Position numbers and translations under genes: made by a program
The notes under the pieces: generated by a model
The model's database searches: none
Told to the model about the DNA's origin: nothing
Seen by the model: only the letters and a program-made list of their open reading frames with translations
Shown here: positions 15,077 through 22,280 of the stretch, one piece after another
How the letters are laid out: each line of letters starts with the position of its first letter
Position numbering within the stretch: the first letter of the stretch is position 1
From: Spirochaetota bacterium
GTDB lineage: Bacteria; Spirochaetota; UBA4802; JAFGJZ01
DNA: 22,280 bases
Assembly: GCA_023396615.1 (NCBI GenBank)
Contig: JAEWVM010000182.1
Coordinates: forward strand, 1 to 22,280
Direction of reading: 5' to 3'

Positions 15077-16903
15077 ATGAACTATCTAGAAAATAATTTA
15101 AAACTGCTTAACCCGCTTCTCAGAGATAAAATAATATCATGCTCGGAAAATACGGCATCAACGATCTTTACACCTAAAGGACTTCCCGTAGTTGAAGTCG
15201 TATCAGACGGCAAAAAAATACCTCTCCACAGCAGATTCGATCCTGTCAAGGAAGCGGAACGGTTTGTCTCAGAAATAAGAGATTTTTCTTTTGATTTATT
15301 CGTAATATACGGTTTCGCTTCTGCATACCATGTTGAAATAATTCTAAAAAAAATCGGCAAATATTCAAATATTCTTATAATAGAACGTTCAACTGAAGTT
15401 TTGAAACAATCGCTTGAATCAAGGGACTTAAGTGCAATATTAAAGGATGAACGCGTCATTATATGCGCTGATCCCGATGAATCCGAATTCGCAGAACTTC
15501 TTAAGGGAAAATCAACAAACCGCGTCACTTTCATTTTTCACAGAGGATCGGCTCAGGTTTACGGAGACTATTACAACAATATCAACAATTCAATAAAAAC
15601 CTATTTTTCGAACAAGGAAGTAAACATAGCCACCTTATCCAAGTTTGAAAGGCTGTGGAGTTCCAATTCAGCAAGAAATATCAAGCGTATTACTGAAACA
15701 ATCCCTGTTAATGTTTTTTTCAATAAGTTCAATGACATACCCGCGATTATTGTATGTGCCGGACCGTCGCTTACGGAATCAATTGATTTTATAAAAGCAA
15801 ACAAAGATAAAGCTGTGATAATAGCAGTCGATACCTCCTACTATCTTCTGAAGCGTTATTCGATCGAACCTCATTTCTGTGTTTCAGTCGATCCGCAAAT
15901 TATCAATGCCCGTTATTTTGAAAATTCTTCAGAAACAGACACCGTTCTTGTAACTGATCCGTCAACACATCCTTCCGTCTTCCGTTTTTTCAAAGGACGA
16001 ACGGTCATGATATCCTCTCTATTTGAAAATGTCCGTTGGATTGAAAAAATTACAGGAGAAAAAGGTGAAGTCACACACGGAGGATCTGTATCAACAAATG
16101 CATATGATTTTGCTCTTAGAATAGGCGCTAATCCGATAATTCTGACGGGACAGGATCTTTCATTCACCTCCGGTCTGGCTCATGCAAGAGGATCATATCT
16201 CGACGAGCAGATGCATATAAAAACAAACCGTTTTTTTTCCGAGCAGGATTTCAACAGAAAACAGCTCTCTGCACTGCCTAAAATTTTCATGAAAGGTATA
16301 AAAAGTCCTCAGATATTTACGAATCAGAAAATGATCATTTTCAAAAACTGGTTCGAAAAACATAATTCACCCTCACTAATAAATGCAAGCAGTGACGGAG
16401 TCATTCTAAACGGTGTAAAACACGAACAAACCGAAGAGATTAAACTTAGCGGCACAAAAGATTTAAATTCTTTCATTGACGAAATATATAATTCCGCACC
16501 TAACGGCAACATTTATCTGAATGAAGTCAGAGATAAGTTTGAAAGAATTTTCAACGAAATTGAATCCTATTATAAAAGAGCATGCAAGGCAAAAGAAAAT
16601 TCAGAAAAACTTGTTTTGGCAATAAAAACCGATTCTCAGAATGAAATTCGGCATTTAATAAAAAAACTTGATGAACTGGATAACTATCTTGAATCAAGAA
16701 AAACTGTCTGCGATATAATCGGACTTTCGATGCAGAAAGTCATTCATACCCTTACAGAAGGTTATGAATCAAAAGATGAAAAAAACAAGCCGGAGAATCT
16801 AAAAATAGCCGAACGTTCTTCTTTCATGTATAAAGCCATGGAGGAATCACTCAGATTCAACCTGAGGCTTGCAGAAAAAATGAAAACCATTCTTTTGCAA
16901 TAA
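15077..16903 (+). CDS. DUF115 / Maf (MptE-like) motility-associated glycosyltransferase-like protein
   Basis: This 608-residue protein belongs to the DUF115 group, annotated as motility-associated factor or 6-hydroxymethylpterin pyrophosphokinase MptE-like. In flagellated bacteria Maf proteins add nonulosonic acid sugars to flagellin. The core (about 200-370) shows IIVCAGPSLTESIDFIKAN with the G-P-S turn at 229-231, AVDTSYYLLKR, EPHFCVSVDPQ, HGGSVSTNAYDFALR and ILTGQDLSFTSGLAHARGS. The C-terminal 120 residues are helical and may form a coiled coil. No signal peptide or membrane helix is seen, so it is cytoplasmic. The ATG is 3 bases after the PBP stop with AGG just before it, so it is the last gene of the signal peptidase operon. 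Which sugar or acceptor it uses cannot be told from the sequence. Confidence 0.82.
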   Translation: MNYLENNLKLLNPLLRDKIISCSENTASTIFTPKGLPVVEVVSDGKKIPLHSRFDPVKEAERFVSEIRDFSFDLFVIYGFASAYHVEIILKKIGKYSNILIIERSTEVLKQSLESRDLSAILKDERVIICADPDESEFAELLKGKSTNRVTFIFHRGSAQVYGDYYNNINNSIKTYFSNKEVNIATLSKFERLWSSNSARNIKRITETIPVNVFFNKFNDIPAIIVCAGPSLTESIDFIKANKDKAVIIAVDTSYYLLKRYSIEPHFCVSVDPQIINARYFENSSETDTVLVTDPSTHPSVFRFFKGRTVMISSLFENVRWIEKITGEKGEVTHGGSVSTNAYDFALRIGANPIILTGQDLSFTSGLAHARGSYLDEQMHIKTNRFFSEQDFNRKQLSALPKIFMKGIKSPQIFTNQKMIIFKNWFEKHNSPSLINASSDGVILNGVKHEQTEEIKLSGTKDLNSFIDEIYNSAPNGNIYLNEVRDKFERIFNEIESYYKRACKAKENSEKLVLAIKTDSQNEIRHLIKKLDELDNYLESRKTVCDIIGLSMQKVIHTLTEGYESKDEKNKPENLKIAERSSFMYKAMEESLRFNLRLAEKMKTILLQ

Positions 16904-16940
16904 TCAAATAACGGTTTTTAAAATATTGATAAAATAAATG

Positions 16941-18161
16941 TTAAAAGTAATTTTCCACAAATCTTTTTATTGAGCCAGTTATTCCGAGGCCTTTCTTTTT
17001 AGGTCTTGAACTTCTTGCACGGTAATTACGAAGTCCGTATTTCAATAAACCGACTGCATTGGCATAAACAGGCGACGCGACCTTATCTTTCAATCCCATT
17101 ACGTCTTTAGGAATCCCGACTCTTACGGGAAGATTGAATATCTTTTCTGCCAGCTCCGCACAGCCGTCAATCATCGCGCCGCCTCCGGATAGGACAATGC
17201 CGGCGGCAATCATATTTTTTCTTCCGCTCTTCAAAAGTTCTCTGTCTACGAGTTCCATTATTTCAGCCATTCGCGGCTCAACAATCGCAGCCAGTTCATT
17301 TCTGAATATTCTTTTGGGCGCACGGCCTCCGACTCCGGGAACTTCAATAGTCTCGGCAGCATCAACAAGTTCAATAAGTGAACAAGCAAACTTTTTCTTA
17401 ATCACTTCTGCAGAATCAATCGGAGTTCTTAGTCCAATTGAAATATCTCCGGTAACATGAGATCCCCCGACCGGCAAAACAGCCGAATAAGAAGCTCCTC
17501 CGTCAGTATAAACAAGAATATCGGTAGTTCCTCCGCCAATGTCGACAAGAGCCACTCCGAGCTCCTTTTCATCCCTGCTGAGAACGGCCTCAGCCGAAGC
17601 TATCGGCGAAAATACAACATCAAGACAATCAAGACCTGCACCGGCAACAGCTTTACCGAGATTTATCAGAGCGGTACTTGAAGCCGTTACAATATGAACT
17701 TCAGCCTCGAGCCTCACTCCGCTCATACCAACCGGATCTTTTACACCTTTCTGGGAATCTACCTGAAATTCACGCGAAAGCACATGAATTATCTGACGCT
17801 CCGCAGGTATAACTATTGCCTGGGCTGCCTCAATAACACGTTTTATCTCTGCATGAGAAATAGTTTTATTTCTATTAGAAACGGCTACTACACCTCTGGA
17901 ATTTTCACCCTGAATCTGTTCGTTTGAAATTCCGACATATGCACTTGTCACTTCTGCGCCGGCCATCAGTTCCGCATCTTCCATCGCTTTTGCAATTGAC
18001 TCAATCGTAGATTCAATATTAACTATAACGCCGTTTTTAAGGCCTTTTGAGGGAGATATTCCGACTCCGGCAATTTCCATCTGACCGTTCTCACTGAGAA
18101 ACCCTATCACCGCGCAGGTCTTCGATGTACCGATGTCAAGTCCTACAATTACTTCATCCAT
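16941..18161 (-). CDS. ftsA: Cell division protein FtsA
   Basis: FtsA is the actin-like ATPase that tethers FtsZ filaments to the inner membrane and recruits the later divisome. The 406 residues show VGLDIGTSKTCAVIG (phosphate 1), the SHS2 (1C) region (about 85-165), ALVDIGGGTTDILVY (phosphate 2, about 204-218) and GIVLSGGGAMIDG (adenosine motif, about 321-333). The tail GLGITGSIKRFVENYF is a basic amphipathic helix suited to membrane targeting. The ATG at 18161 has GGAG six to nine bases before it. It follows ftsQ by 12 bases. Downstream the expected ftsZ is missing: the next gene is convergent and ends 37 bases away, with no hairpin terminator between. Confidence 0.97.
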   Translation of the reverse strand: MDEVIVGLDIGTSKTCAVIGFLSENGQMEIAGVGISPSKGLKNGVIVNIESTIESIAKAMEDAELMAGAEVTSAYVGISNEQIQGENSRGVVAVSNRNKTISHAEIKRVIEAAQAIVIPAERQIIHVLSREFQVDSQKGVKDPVGMSGVRLEAEVHIVTASSTALINLGKAVAGAGLDCLDVVFSPIASAEAVLSRDEKELGVALVDIGGGTTDILVYTDGGASYSAVLPVGGSHVTGDISIGLRTPIDSAEVIKKKFACSLIELVDAAETIEVPGVGGRAPKRIFRNELAAIVEPRMAEIMELVDRELLKSGRKNMIAAGIVLSGGGAMIDGCAELAEKIFNLPVRVGIPKDVMGLKDKVASPVYANAVGLLKYGLRNYRARSSRPKKKGLGITGSIKRFVENYF

Positions 18162-18173
18162 ATAAAACTCCAG

Positions 18174-18833
18174 TCAGTATAGAACAGCATTTTCGCTAAA
18201 CAGCTCAACATGCTCGGGATAGACAGAATATCGGTCAAAATAACCCGTAAGAGCATCAATTTTAGCGAAACTCATTTTCTCTGCGAAAAAACAGAACTTC
18301 GTACGCCTGTTCCTTAATGTTAAAACCGCCTTTCTGCCATCTGTCAAATCAATTTCTTCAATCTCATTTGCAGTCTCAAACGAGGACTTCATTTCTTCAA
18401 TTTTATCAAGAAGTCCATGTATTCTGCCCGACAATTTGCCGTTTTTCAAATCTGATGTATTTATCACTAAAAGCGGCATTTTCGAAAATACTCTCCCGGA
18501 CGAAATTATCCTGTAATTGGAATCAATTTCAAACAGATAGTTAACATCAGAAGAGGCAAGAATTCTGTATATAGGAATTCTTTCTGTAACCTTTATTATC
18601 AGTTTTCCGTTCTGTTTATAAACATCATAATCCTTGAAATATCCGGCAGAATCTAAAACCTTATTGATTTTTTTTACATCAGCAATGTACAAATTTCCCT
18701 TTTTTCTTAAACCGGAATCATGAAAAACTAAAGAAACCGGATAATTACTAAACCCATTTGCTTCAACAGATTTAAACTCTTCCTCTGCATAAACATTGGA
18801 AAAAAGAAATATTAGCAGAAAAAACTTATTCAA
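18174..18833 (-). CDS. ftsQ: FtsQ/DivIB-like division protein with signal-peptide-like N-terminus
   Basis: The position between murC and ftsA and the POTRA-like region (about 20-92, FKSVEANGF; IKVTERIPIYRIL) identify this 219-residue protein as FtsQ/DivIB, which scaffolds FtsW and the septal PBP in the periplasm. It is short for the family and lacks the usual cytoplasmic tail before the membrane helix: the chain opens MNKFFLLIFLFSNVYAEEEF, which looks like a cleavable signal peptide with VYA before the break. The start is a TTG at 18833 whose last bases form the TGA of murC (TTGA, 4-base overlap), with GGGG as ribosome binding site; no ATG is available before the POTRA region. Sequence identity to known FtsQ is likely low, so context carries much of the call. 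Confidence 0.85.
   Translation of the reverse strand: MNKFFLLIFLFSNVYAEEEFKSVEANGFSNYPVSLVFHDSGLRKKGNLYIADVKKINKVLDSAGYFKDYDVYKQNGKLIIKVTERIPIYRILASSDVNYLFEIDSNYRIISSGRVFSKMPLLVINTSDLKNGKLSGRIHGLLDKIEEMKSSFETANEIEEIDLTDGRKAVLTLRNRRTKFCFFAEKMSFAKIDALTGYFDRYSVYPEHVELFSENAVLY
18830..18833 (-). promoter_or_regulatory. TTGA start/stop overlap of murC and ftsQ
   Basis: The murC TGA and the ftsQ TTG start share TTGA on the minus strand, preceded by GGCGGGGTAAG. Translation of ftsQ is therefore probably coupled to that of murC, and the rare start should hold FtsQ at a low level, as is usual for this protein. Confidence 0.65.
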
Positions 18834-20203
18834 CTTACCCCGCCGGAAAGGAATATTTTTCCTGCCTTATAAATGTCTCCGGCGCCTAAAGTTATAAGAA
18901 TATCTCCATTCTTCAGAAAACTACCGATTTGCATTGCTGCATCAGACGGTGACTGGAAGATATGACATTCTTTATGTTCATTTTTTACATATTCATCTGA
19001 AATTAATTTTGAAGAAACACCGTCAATCGGTCTTTCCCCTGCGGAATATACTTCCGTTAAAAAAAGCAAATCCGCATCAGAAAAAGCCTTTCCGAAATCC
19101 TGATACAAAAGCTGTGTACGTGAATACCGGTGAGGCTGAAAAAGAACAACAGTTCTGCGCCCAAGATTTTTTACAGCATTCAAAGTGGCCTTTATTTCAG
19201 TCGGGTGATGCCCGTAATCATCAAGAACAAGAATTCCGTCTTTCTCTCCGATATACTCGATACGCCTTCCAACCCCTTTAAATTCCGCTATTCCGCGGGC
19301 GATACAAGGAAAGTCAATACCAAGTTCACATGCAACGGCTACAACAGAAAGCGAGTTTAGAGCATTATGATATCCTAAAAGACCAAGCTCGACATCGCCC
19401 AGTTTATTTCCTTTAAAATAACAGCTGTACTTCATCTTTCCGTCTTCAAAACGCACGTCCTTACCGTGAAAATCAGCATCATCCGAAAAACCGTATGTAT
19501 AAAAAGGTCTATCTACCTGAGGGAGAATTTCTCTAATTACGGTATCATCAATACAAAGAACCGAATATCCGTAAAAAGGAATATTGTTGATATATTTAAG
19601 AAATGCTTCCTTTATGCCGTCAAAATATTTATAGTGATCAAGATGATCCGAATCTATATTTGTGACAATGCTGATAGCAGGAAGAAGCTTTAAAAAACTT
19701 CCGTCAGATTCATCAGCTTCAAAAACAAGATACTCACCTTCTCCGCTTCTGGCATTTGAGCCGAAATTTAAAACCTTGCCGCCGACAACACTCGTAGGAT
19801 TAAGACCACAGCTCCATAATACGCTCGAAAGCATCGATGATGTTGTAGTTTTTCCGTGAGTTCCGGCAACTCCGATTCCATGCTTCATTCTGACAAGCTC
19901 TGCAAGCATTTCCGAACGGTGGATTATCGGTATTCTTTTTTTCTTCGCTGTAATGATTTCCGGATTGTCAAAATCAATTGCGCTTGATGTTACAAGAACG
20001 CTGATTTCATCATCAATATTTGAACTATCATGTCCTTTGTAAATTTTAGCTCCAAGCGAAGACAGACGTCTTGTGTTATCGGAATCATTCTTATCCGAAC
20101 CTGAAACCTTAAAACCCATATTCAAAAGAATTTCGGCTATTCCGCTCATGCCGACTCCGCCGATACCGACGAAATGCATGCCATTTTTATTTCTGAAAAT
20201 CAT
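18830..20203 (-). CDS. murC: UDP-N-acetylmuramate--L-alanine ligase (MurC)
   Basis: MurC uses ATP to add L-Ala to UDP-MurNAc, the first amino acid of the peptidoglycan stem, in the cytoplasm. The 457 residues match the family length. The N-terminal Rossmann motif HFVGIGGVGMSGIAEIL (about 10-26), the P-loop GVAGTHGKTTTSS (about 111-123), FEADESDGSF (about 161-170), the DDYGHHPTEI motif (about 328-337) and QPHRYSRT near 357-364 are all intact. The ATG at 20203 has GGGGAG six bases upstream. It lies 18 bases after murG, and its stop overlaps the ftsQ start. murB and ddl, often found between murC and ftsQ, are absent here. Confidence 0.97.
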   Translation of the reverse strand: MIFRNKNGMHFVGIGGVGMSGIAEILLNMGFKVSGSDKNDSDNTRRLSSLGAKIYKGHDSSNIDDEISVLVTSSAIDFDNPEIITAKKKRIPIIHRSEMLAELVRMKHGIGVAGTHGKTTTSSMLSSVLWSCGLNPTSVVGGKVLNFGSNARSGEGEYLVFEADESDGSFLKLLPAISIVTNIDSDHLDHYKYFDGIKEAFLKYINNIPFYGYSVLCIDDTVIREILPQVDRPFYTYGFSDDADFHGKDVRFEDGKMKYSCYFKGNKLGDVELGLLGYHNALNSLSVVAVACELGIDFPCIARGIAEFKGVGRRIEYIGEKDGILVLDDYGHHPTEIKATLNAVKNLGRRTVVLFQPHRYSRTQLLYQDFGKAFSDADLLFLTEVYSAGERPIDGVSSKLISDEYVKNEHKECHIFQSPSDAAMQIGSFLKNGDILITLGAGDIYKAGKIFLSGGVS

Positions 20204-20221
20204 CTCTGCTCCCCTTCAGCA

Positions 20222-21322
20222 CTATCTGATAATATTATCGATTATATCCGCTGCAGCATTTAATTTCGCAGCTTTAACGCATGCATTTTTCATCTGATTA
20301 ATTCTTGATTCACTTGAAATCAGTGAAAAAAGCATCGGTGCAAACGAATCTGCTTTTGCAGCCGAACTCTGAACCTTAACAGCGGCTCCGACAGCGGCAA
20401 ACGCATCTGCGTTTTTGTTCTGATGATCAGCTGCGGCATAAGGATAAGGAATTAAAACAGATGGAAGCTCCATCGCCGCAAATTCCATCATAACGCCTGA
20501 CCCCGACCTGCTGATTGCGATATCAGCCGCACGGTAAGCAATTCCGACATCTTCTACGAAAGGAGAAATATAAACTGATCCCATTTTACTGTTTTCCTTT
20601 ACGATTTTGCTGTATTTATCATATGAAAGAGAACCGGTGCACCAGATAATTCCCACATCAGAAAAATCGCTCTGATAATTAAGTTTCAGATTCATTATCA
20701 GATCATTCAGCTGAAGAGCCCCCTGACTGCCTCCGATAACAAGAACAATTTTAGAACAATGATCCAGGTTGAAATATTTTTTTGCGCTGTTTTTATCCAT
20801 ATCGCAAAGAACTTTTTTGCGTATCGGGTTTCCTGCAGTAATTATTTTTGCCCGAATTTCAGGTTTAAAATAATCCCTTGATTCATCAAATGTTCCGAAA
20901 ATATATTTTGCTTTTTTGGCAAAACGGACAGTGACTTTCCCGGGAACAGTATTCTGCTCGCAAAGATATATATTTCTTTTTGTAAATTTAGCGGCCATCA
21001 ATGCCGGGGCAGAAACGTACCCGCCCATTCCGATAACGTCATCGGCTCCAATTCGCTTCATAATACGCATCGCAGTGAATACTGAAAAGAAAAAACGGAT
21101 TATGAAAAACGGAATCATAAAAGGATTCTTCGAAAATGACGGAGCGCCGTAACTGATGAGTTTATCAGAATCAACTTCTCTGAGATAATTGAACTTTCTG
21201 TCTTTTTCACCAATCAGAATATAGGCGTCAATGCCTCTCGATTTACATTCTTCGAAAAGTGCAATTGCGGGGCTCAGATGTCCTCCCGTTCCTCCGCTGG
21301 TAATTAAAAGCGATTTATTCAT
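20222..21322 (-). CDS. murG: UDP-GlcNAc--lipid I GlcNAc transferase (MurG)
   Basis: MurG adds GlcNAc to lipid I to make lipid II at the cytoplasmic face of the inner membrane. The 366 residues begin MNKSLLITSGGTGGHLSPA, the family's glycine loop. The acceptor-domain motif CEQNTVPGK, the second glycine motif VIGGSQGALQLND, and the UDP-GlcNAc site RSGSGVMMEFAAMELP followed by PYPYAAADHQNKNA are present. I chose the ATG at 21322, with GAGG about seven bases upstream; it overlaps the ftsW stop as ATGAATAA. An in-frame start at 21370 would add 16 basic residues inside ftsW and is unlikely. Translation is coupled to ftsW. Confidence 0.97.
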   Translation of the reverse strand: MNKSLLITSGGTGGHLSPAIALFEECKSRGIDAYILIGEKDRKFNYLREVDSDKLISYGAPSFSKNPFMIPFFIIRFFFSVFTAMRIMKRIGADDVIGMGGYVSAPALMAAKFTKRNIYLCEQNTVPGKVTVRFAKKAKYIFGTFDESRDYFKPEIRAKIITAGNPIRKKVLCDMDKNSAKKYFNLDHCSKIVLVIGGSQGALQLNDLIMNLKLNYQSDFSDVGIIWCTGSLSYDKYSKIVKENSKMGSVYISPFVEDVGIAYRAADIAISRSGSGVMMEFAAMELPSVLIPYPYAAADHQNKNADAFAAVGAAVKVQSSAAKADSFAPMLFSLISSESRINQMKNACVKAAKLNAAADIIDNIIR

Positions 21323-22280
21323 GCCAAACCTCTTTATCGTTCGATTTAAATGTCTCATTAACCGTTTCACGGTATTTTGATATATTAAGAAGGATGCCTG
21401 CCGCGATCATGTTTGAAATCATCGAGGAGCCTCCATAACTTATAAAAGGAAGCGGAATTCCTGTTGTAGGAATAAGACCGGTTACAACAGACATATTCAA
21501 AAAAGCCTGAATTGTCACAGATAGAGTGAGAGCAATTGCAAGAACACGTCCGAAATCATCAACAGCATCAAAAGCGATTTTCATGCCCCGCCAGAAAAAA
21601 AGTACGAACAATGAAATAATTATTACTGCTCCGAGAATTCCGGCTTCTTCGCCGATAACTGCAAAAATAAAATCCGTATGAGGTTCCGGGAGCTTCCCGA
21701 TTTTCTGTGTTCCAAGACCAAGTCCTTCACCGAAAAAACCGCCTTTCTTAAACGCAATAAAAGACTGCGTAATATGATAACCGATACCATAGCGGTTTTC
21801 CCATGGATTTAAAAAAGCTATAATTCTCATCCATCTGTAATTGACCTGATATATTATCAGATAAAATGCCGGAACGCTGACAAGTGCGAGAAGAATTAAA
21901 TATAATGATGAAAATCCGGAAACGAATAAAACCGCAACGGAAACAAAAAGCAGAGTTACGGCAGTACCGAAGTCAGGCTGAAGAAGAACAAGAAGAAAAA
22001 TTATTCCGACCACTGCAAGAGGAACCGTCATTTTTAAAAAAGTTTTTTCTTCATGCTTAGCGGAGAACACCTTGGCCAAGTATATAATGGAAGCGATTTT
22101 CACAAATTCGGAAGGCTGAACCGAAAAAAATCCGAGATTAAACCATCTGATAGAACCCTTGGCGCTGTGACCGATTCCCGGGATGTAGAGCGCAATAAGT
22201 GCAGCAAAAGAAAATAAAAGAAAAAATTTGGTCAGTGACAAATATTTTCTATAATCAAAATTCTGAAGTAAAAAAATAAT
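21315..22280 (-). CDS. ftsW: Septal peptidoglycan polymerase FtsW, partial (N-terminus outside window)
   Basis: FtsW is the SEDS-family glycosyltransferase that polymerises lipid II at the septum together with the class B PBP. The frame is open to the right edge, giving 321 residues; the family is about 370-400, so about 50-80 N-terminal residues are missing. An in-frame TTG at 22241 is internal, not the start. SEDS hallmarks are clear: IRWFNLGFFSVQPSEFVKI, LLQPDFGTAV, the large periplasmic loop with GEGLGLGTQKIGKLPEPHTD and FAVIGEEAGILGA, and GLIPTTGIPLPFISYGGSS near the end. About eight membrane segments are visible. FtsW is preferred over RodA because murG, murC, ftsQ and ftsA follow in one operon. 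Confidence 0.95.
   Translation of the reverse strand: MIFLLQNFDYRKYLSLTKFFLLFSFAALIALYIPGIGHSAKGSIRWFNLGFFSVQPSEFVKIASIIYLAKVFSAKHEEKTFLKMTVPLAVVGIIFLLVLLQPDFGTAVTLLFVSVAVLFVSGFSSLYLILLALVSVPAFYLIIYQVNYRWMRIIAFLNPWENRYGIGYHITQSFIAFKKGGFFGEGLGLGTQKIGKLPEPHTDFIFAVIGEEAGILGAVIIISLFVLFFWRGMKIAFDAVDDFGRVLAIALTLSVTIQAFLNMSVVTGLIPTTGIPLPFISYGGSSMISNMIAAGILLNISKYRETVNETFKSNDKEVWHE

Noticed and set aside
15082..15534. Minus-strand open frame of 150 residues
   Set aside because: It lies wholly inside the DUF115 gene on the other strand. Its length follows from low TTA/CTA/TCA usage there, and it has no ribosome binding site or recognisable motif.
17134..17927. Three plus-strand open frames opposite ftsA
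   Set aside because: ftsA motifs cover this region fully on the minus strand. The plus-strand products are Ser/Pro-rich shadows.
18934..19360. Plus-strand open frames of 115 and 76 residues
   Set aside because: They are antisense to conserved MurC sequence and overlap each other in different frames.
1..22280. tRNA, rRNA, CRISPR, insertion sequence or prophage genes
   Set aside because: I looked for tRNA-like cloverleaf ends, regular short repeats with spacers, transposase motifs and phage structural genes by eye and saw none. A short tRNA or ncRNA could still be missed without a covariance search.

Overview
This is an AT-rich chromosomal stretch from a diderm bacterium. A spirochaete or close relative is my best inference. 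The support is the mix of a FecR/PEGA/beta-propeller envelope protein, a class III cyclase with a conserved PP-x-x-WDGV tail, a DUF115 (Maf/MptE-like) motility-associated protein, a Bpt leucyltransferase, a lipoprotein-type lytic transglycosylase with a non-standard lipobox, and a murG-murC-ftsQ-ftsA cluster without murB, ddl or ftsZ. No rRNA, tRNA, CRISPR array, insertion sequence or phage gene was seen. All genes look housekeeping or envelope related.

Layout. Bases 1-810 (minus) hold the N-terminal 270 codons of an MFS transporter that runs off the left edge. Bases 947-1300 (plus) are a self-contained unit with a near-consensus promoter, a strong ribosome binding site, an 87-residue unknown protein and a clean intrinsic terminator. 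Bases 1308-6433 (plus) are a two-gene operon: a membrane adenylate cyclase followed after 8 bases by a 1017-residue FecR / Y-x-W repeat / PEGA / seven-blade propeller protein. Bases 6421-7611 (minus) are a two-gene operon of a DUF3783-like protein and Bpt, whose end overlaps the propeller gene tail to tail. Bases 7544-7963 are mostly non-coding, with a promoter, a perfect 34-base palindrome and an open, protein-like but start-less 57-codon fragment. A lytic transglycosylase lipoprotein (7964-8896, minus) is divergent from a degenerate receiver plus coiled-coil protein and a small TTG-started protein (9053-10193, plus). A protein resembling the N-terminal domain of XPB/Ssl2-type helicases (10198-12021, minus) is divergent from an operon of signal peptidase I, class B PBP with PASTA and DUF115 protein (12153-16903, plus). 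The right end is the minus-strand division/cell-wall operon ftsW-murG-murC-ftsQ-ftsA (22280 down to 16941), with ftsW cut by the window edge.

How it fits together. The right half covers peptidoglycan synthesis and division: lipid II synthesis (MurC, MurG), septal glycan polymerisation and crosslinking (FtsW, class B PBP), the divisome scaffold (FtsQ, FtsA) and protein export (signal peptidase I). The transglycosylase at 7964 remodels the same polymer. The left half is signalling and envelope sensing (cyclase plus FecR/propeller protein, degenerate receiver protein) together with protein turnover by the N-degron pathway (Bpt). The least ordinary parts are the cyclase-FecR-propeller pair, the 7.5-8.0 kb intergenic region, the FtsQ that appears to start with a cleavable signal peptide, and the N-terminally extended signal peptidase.
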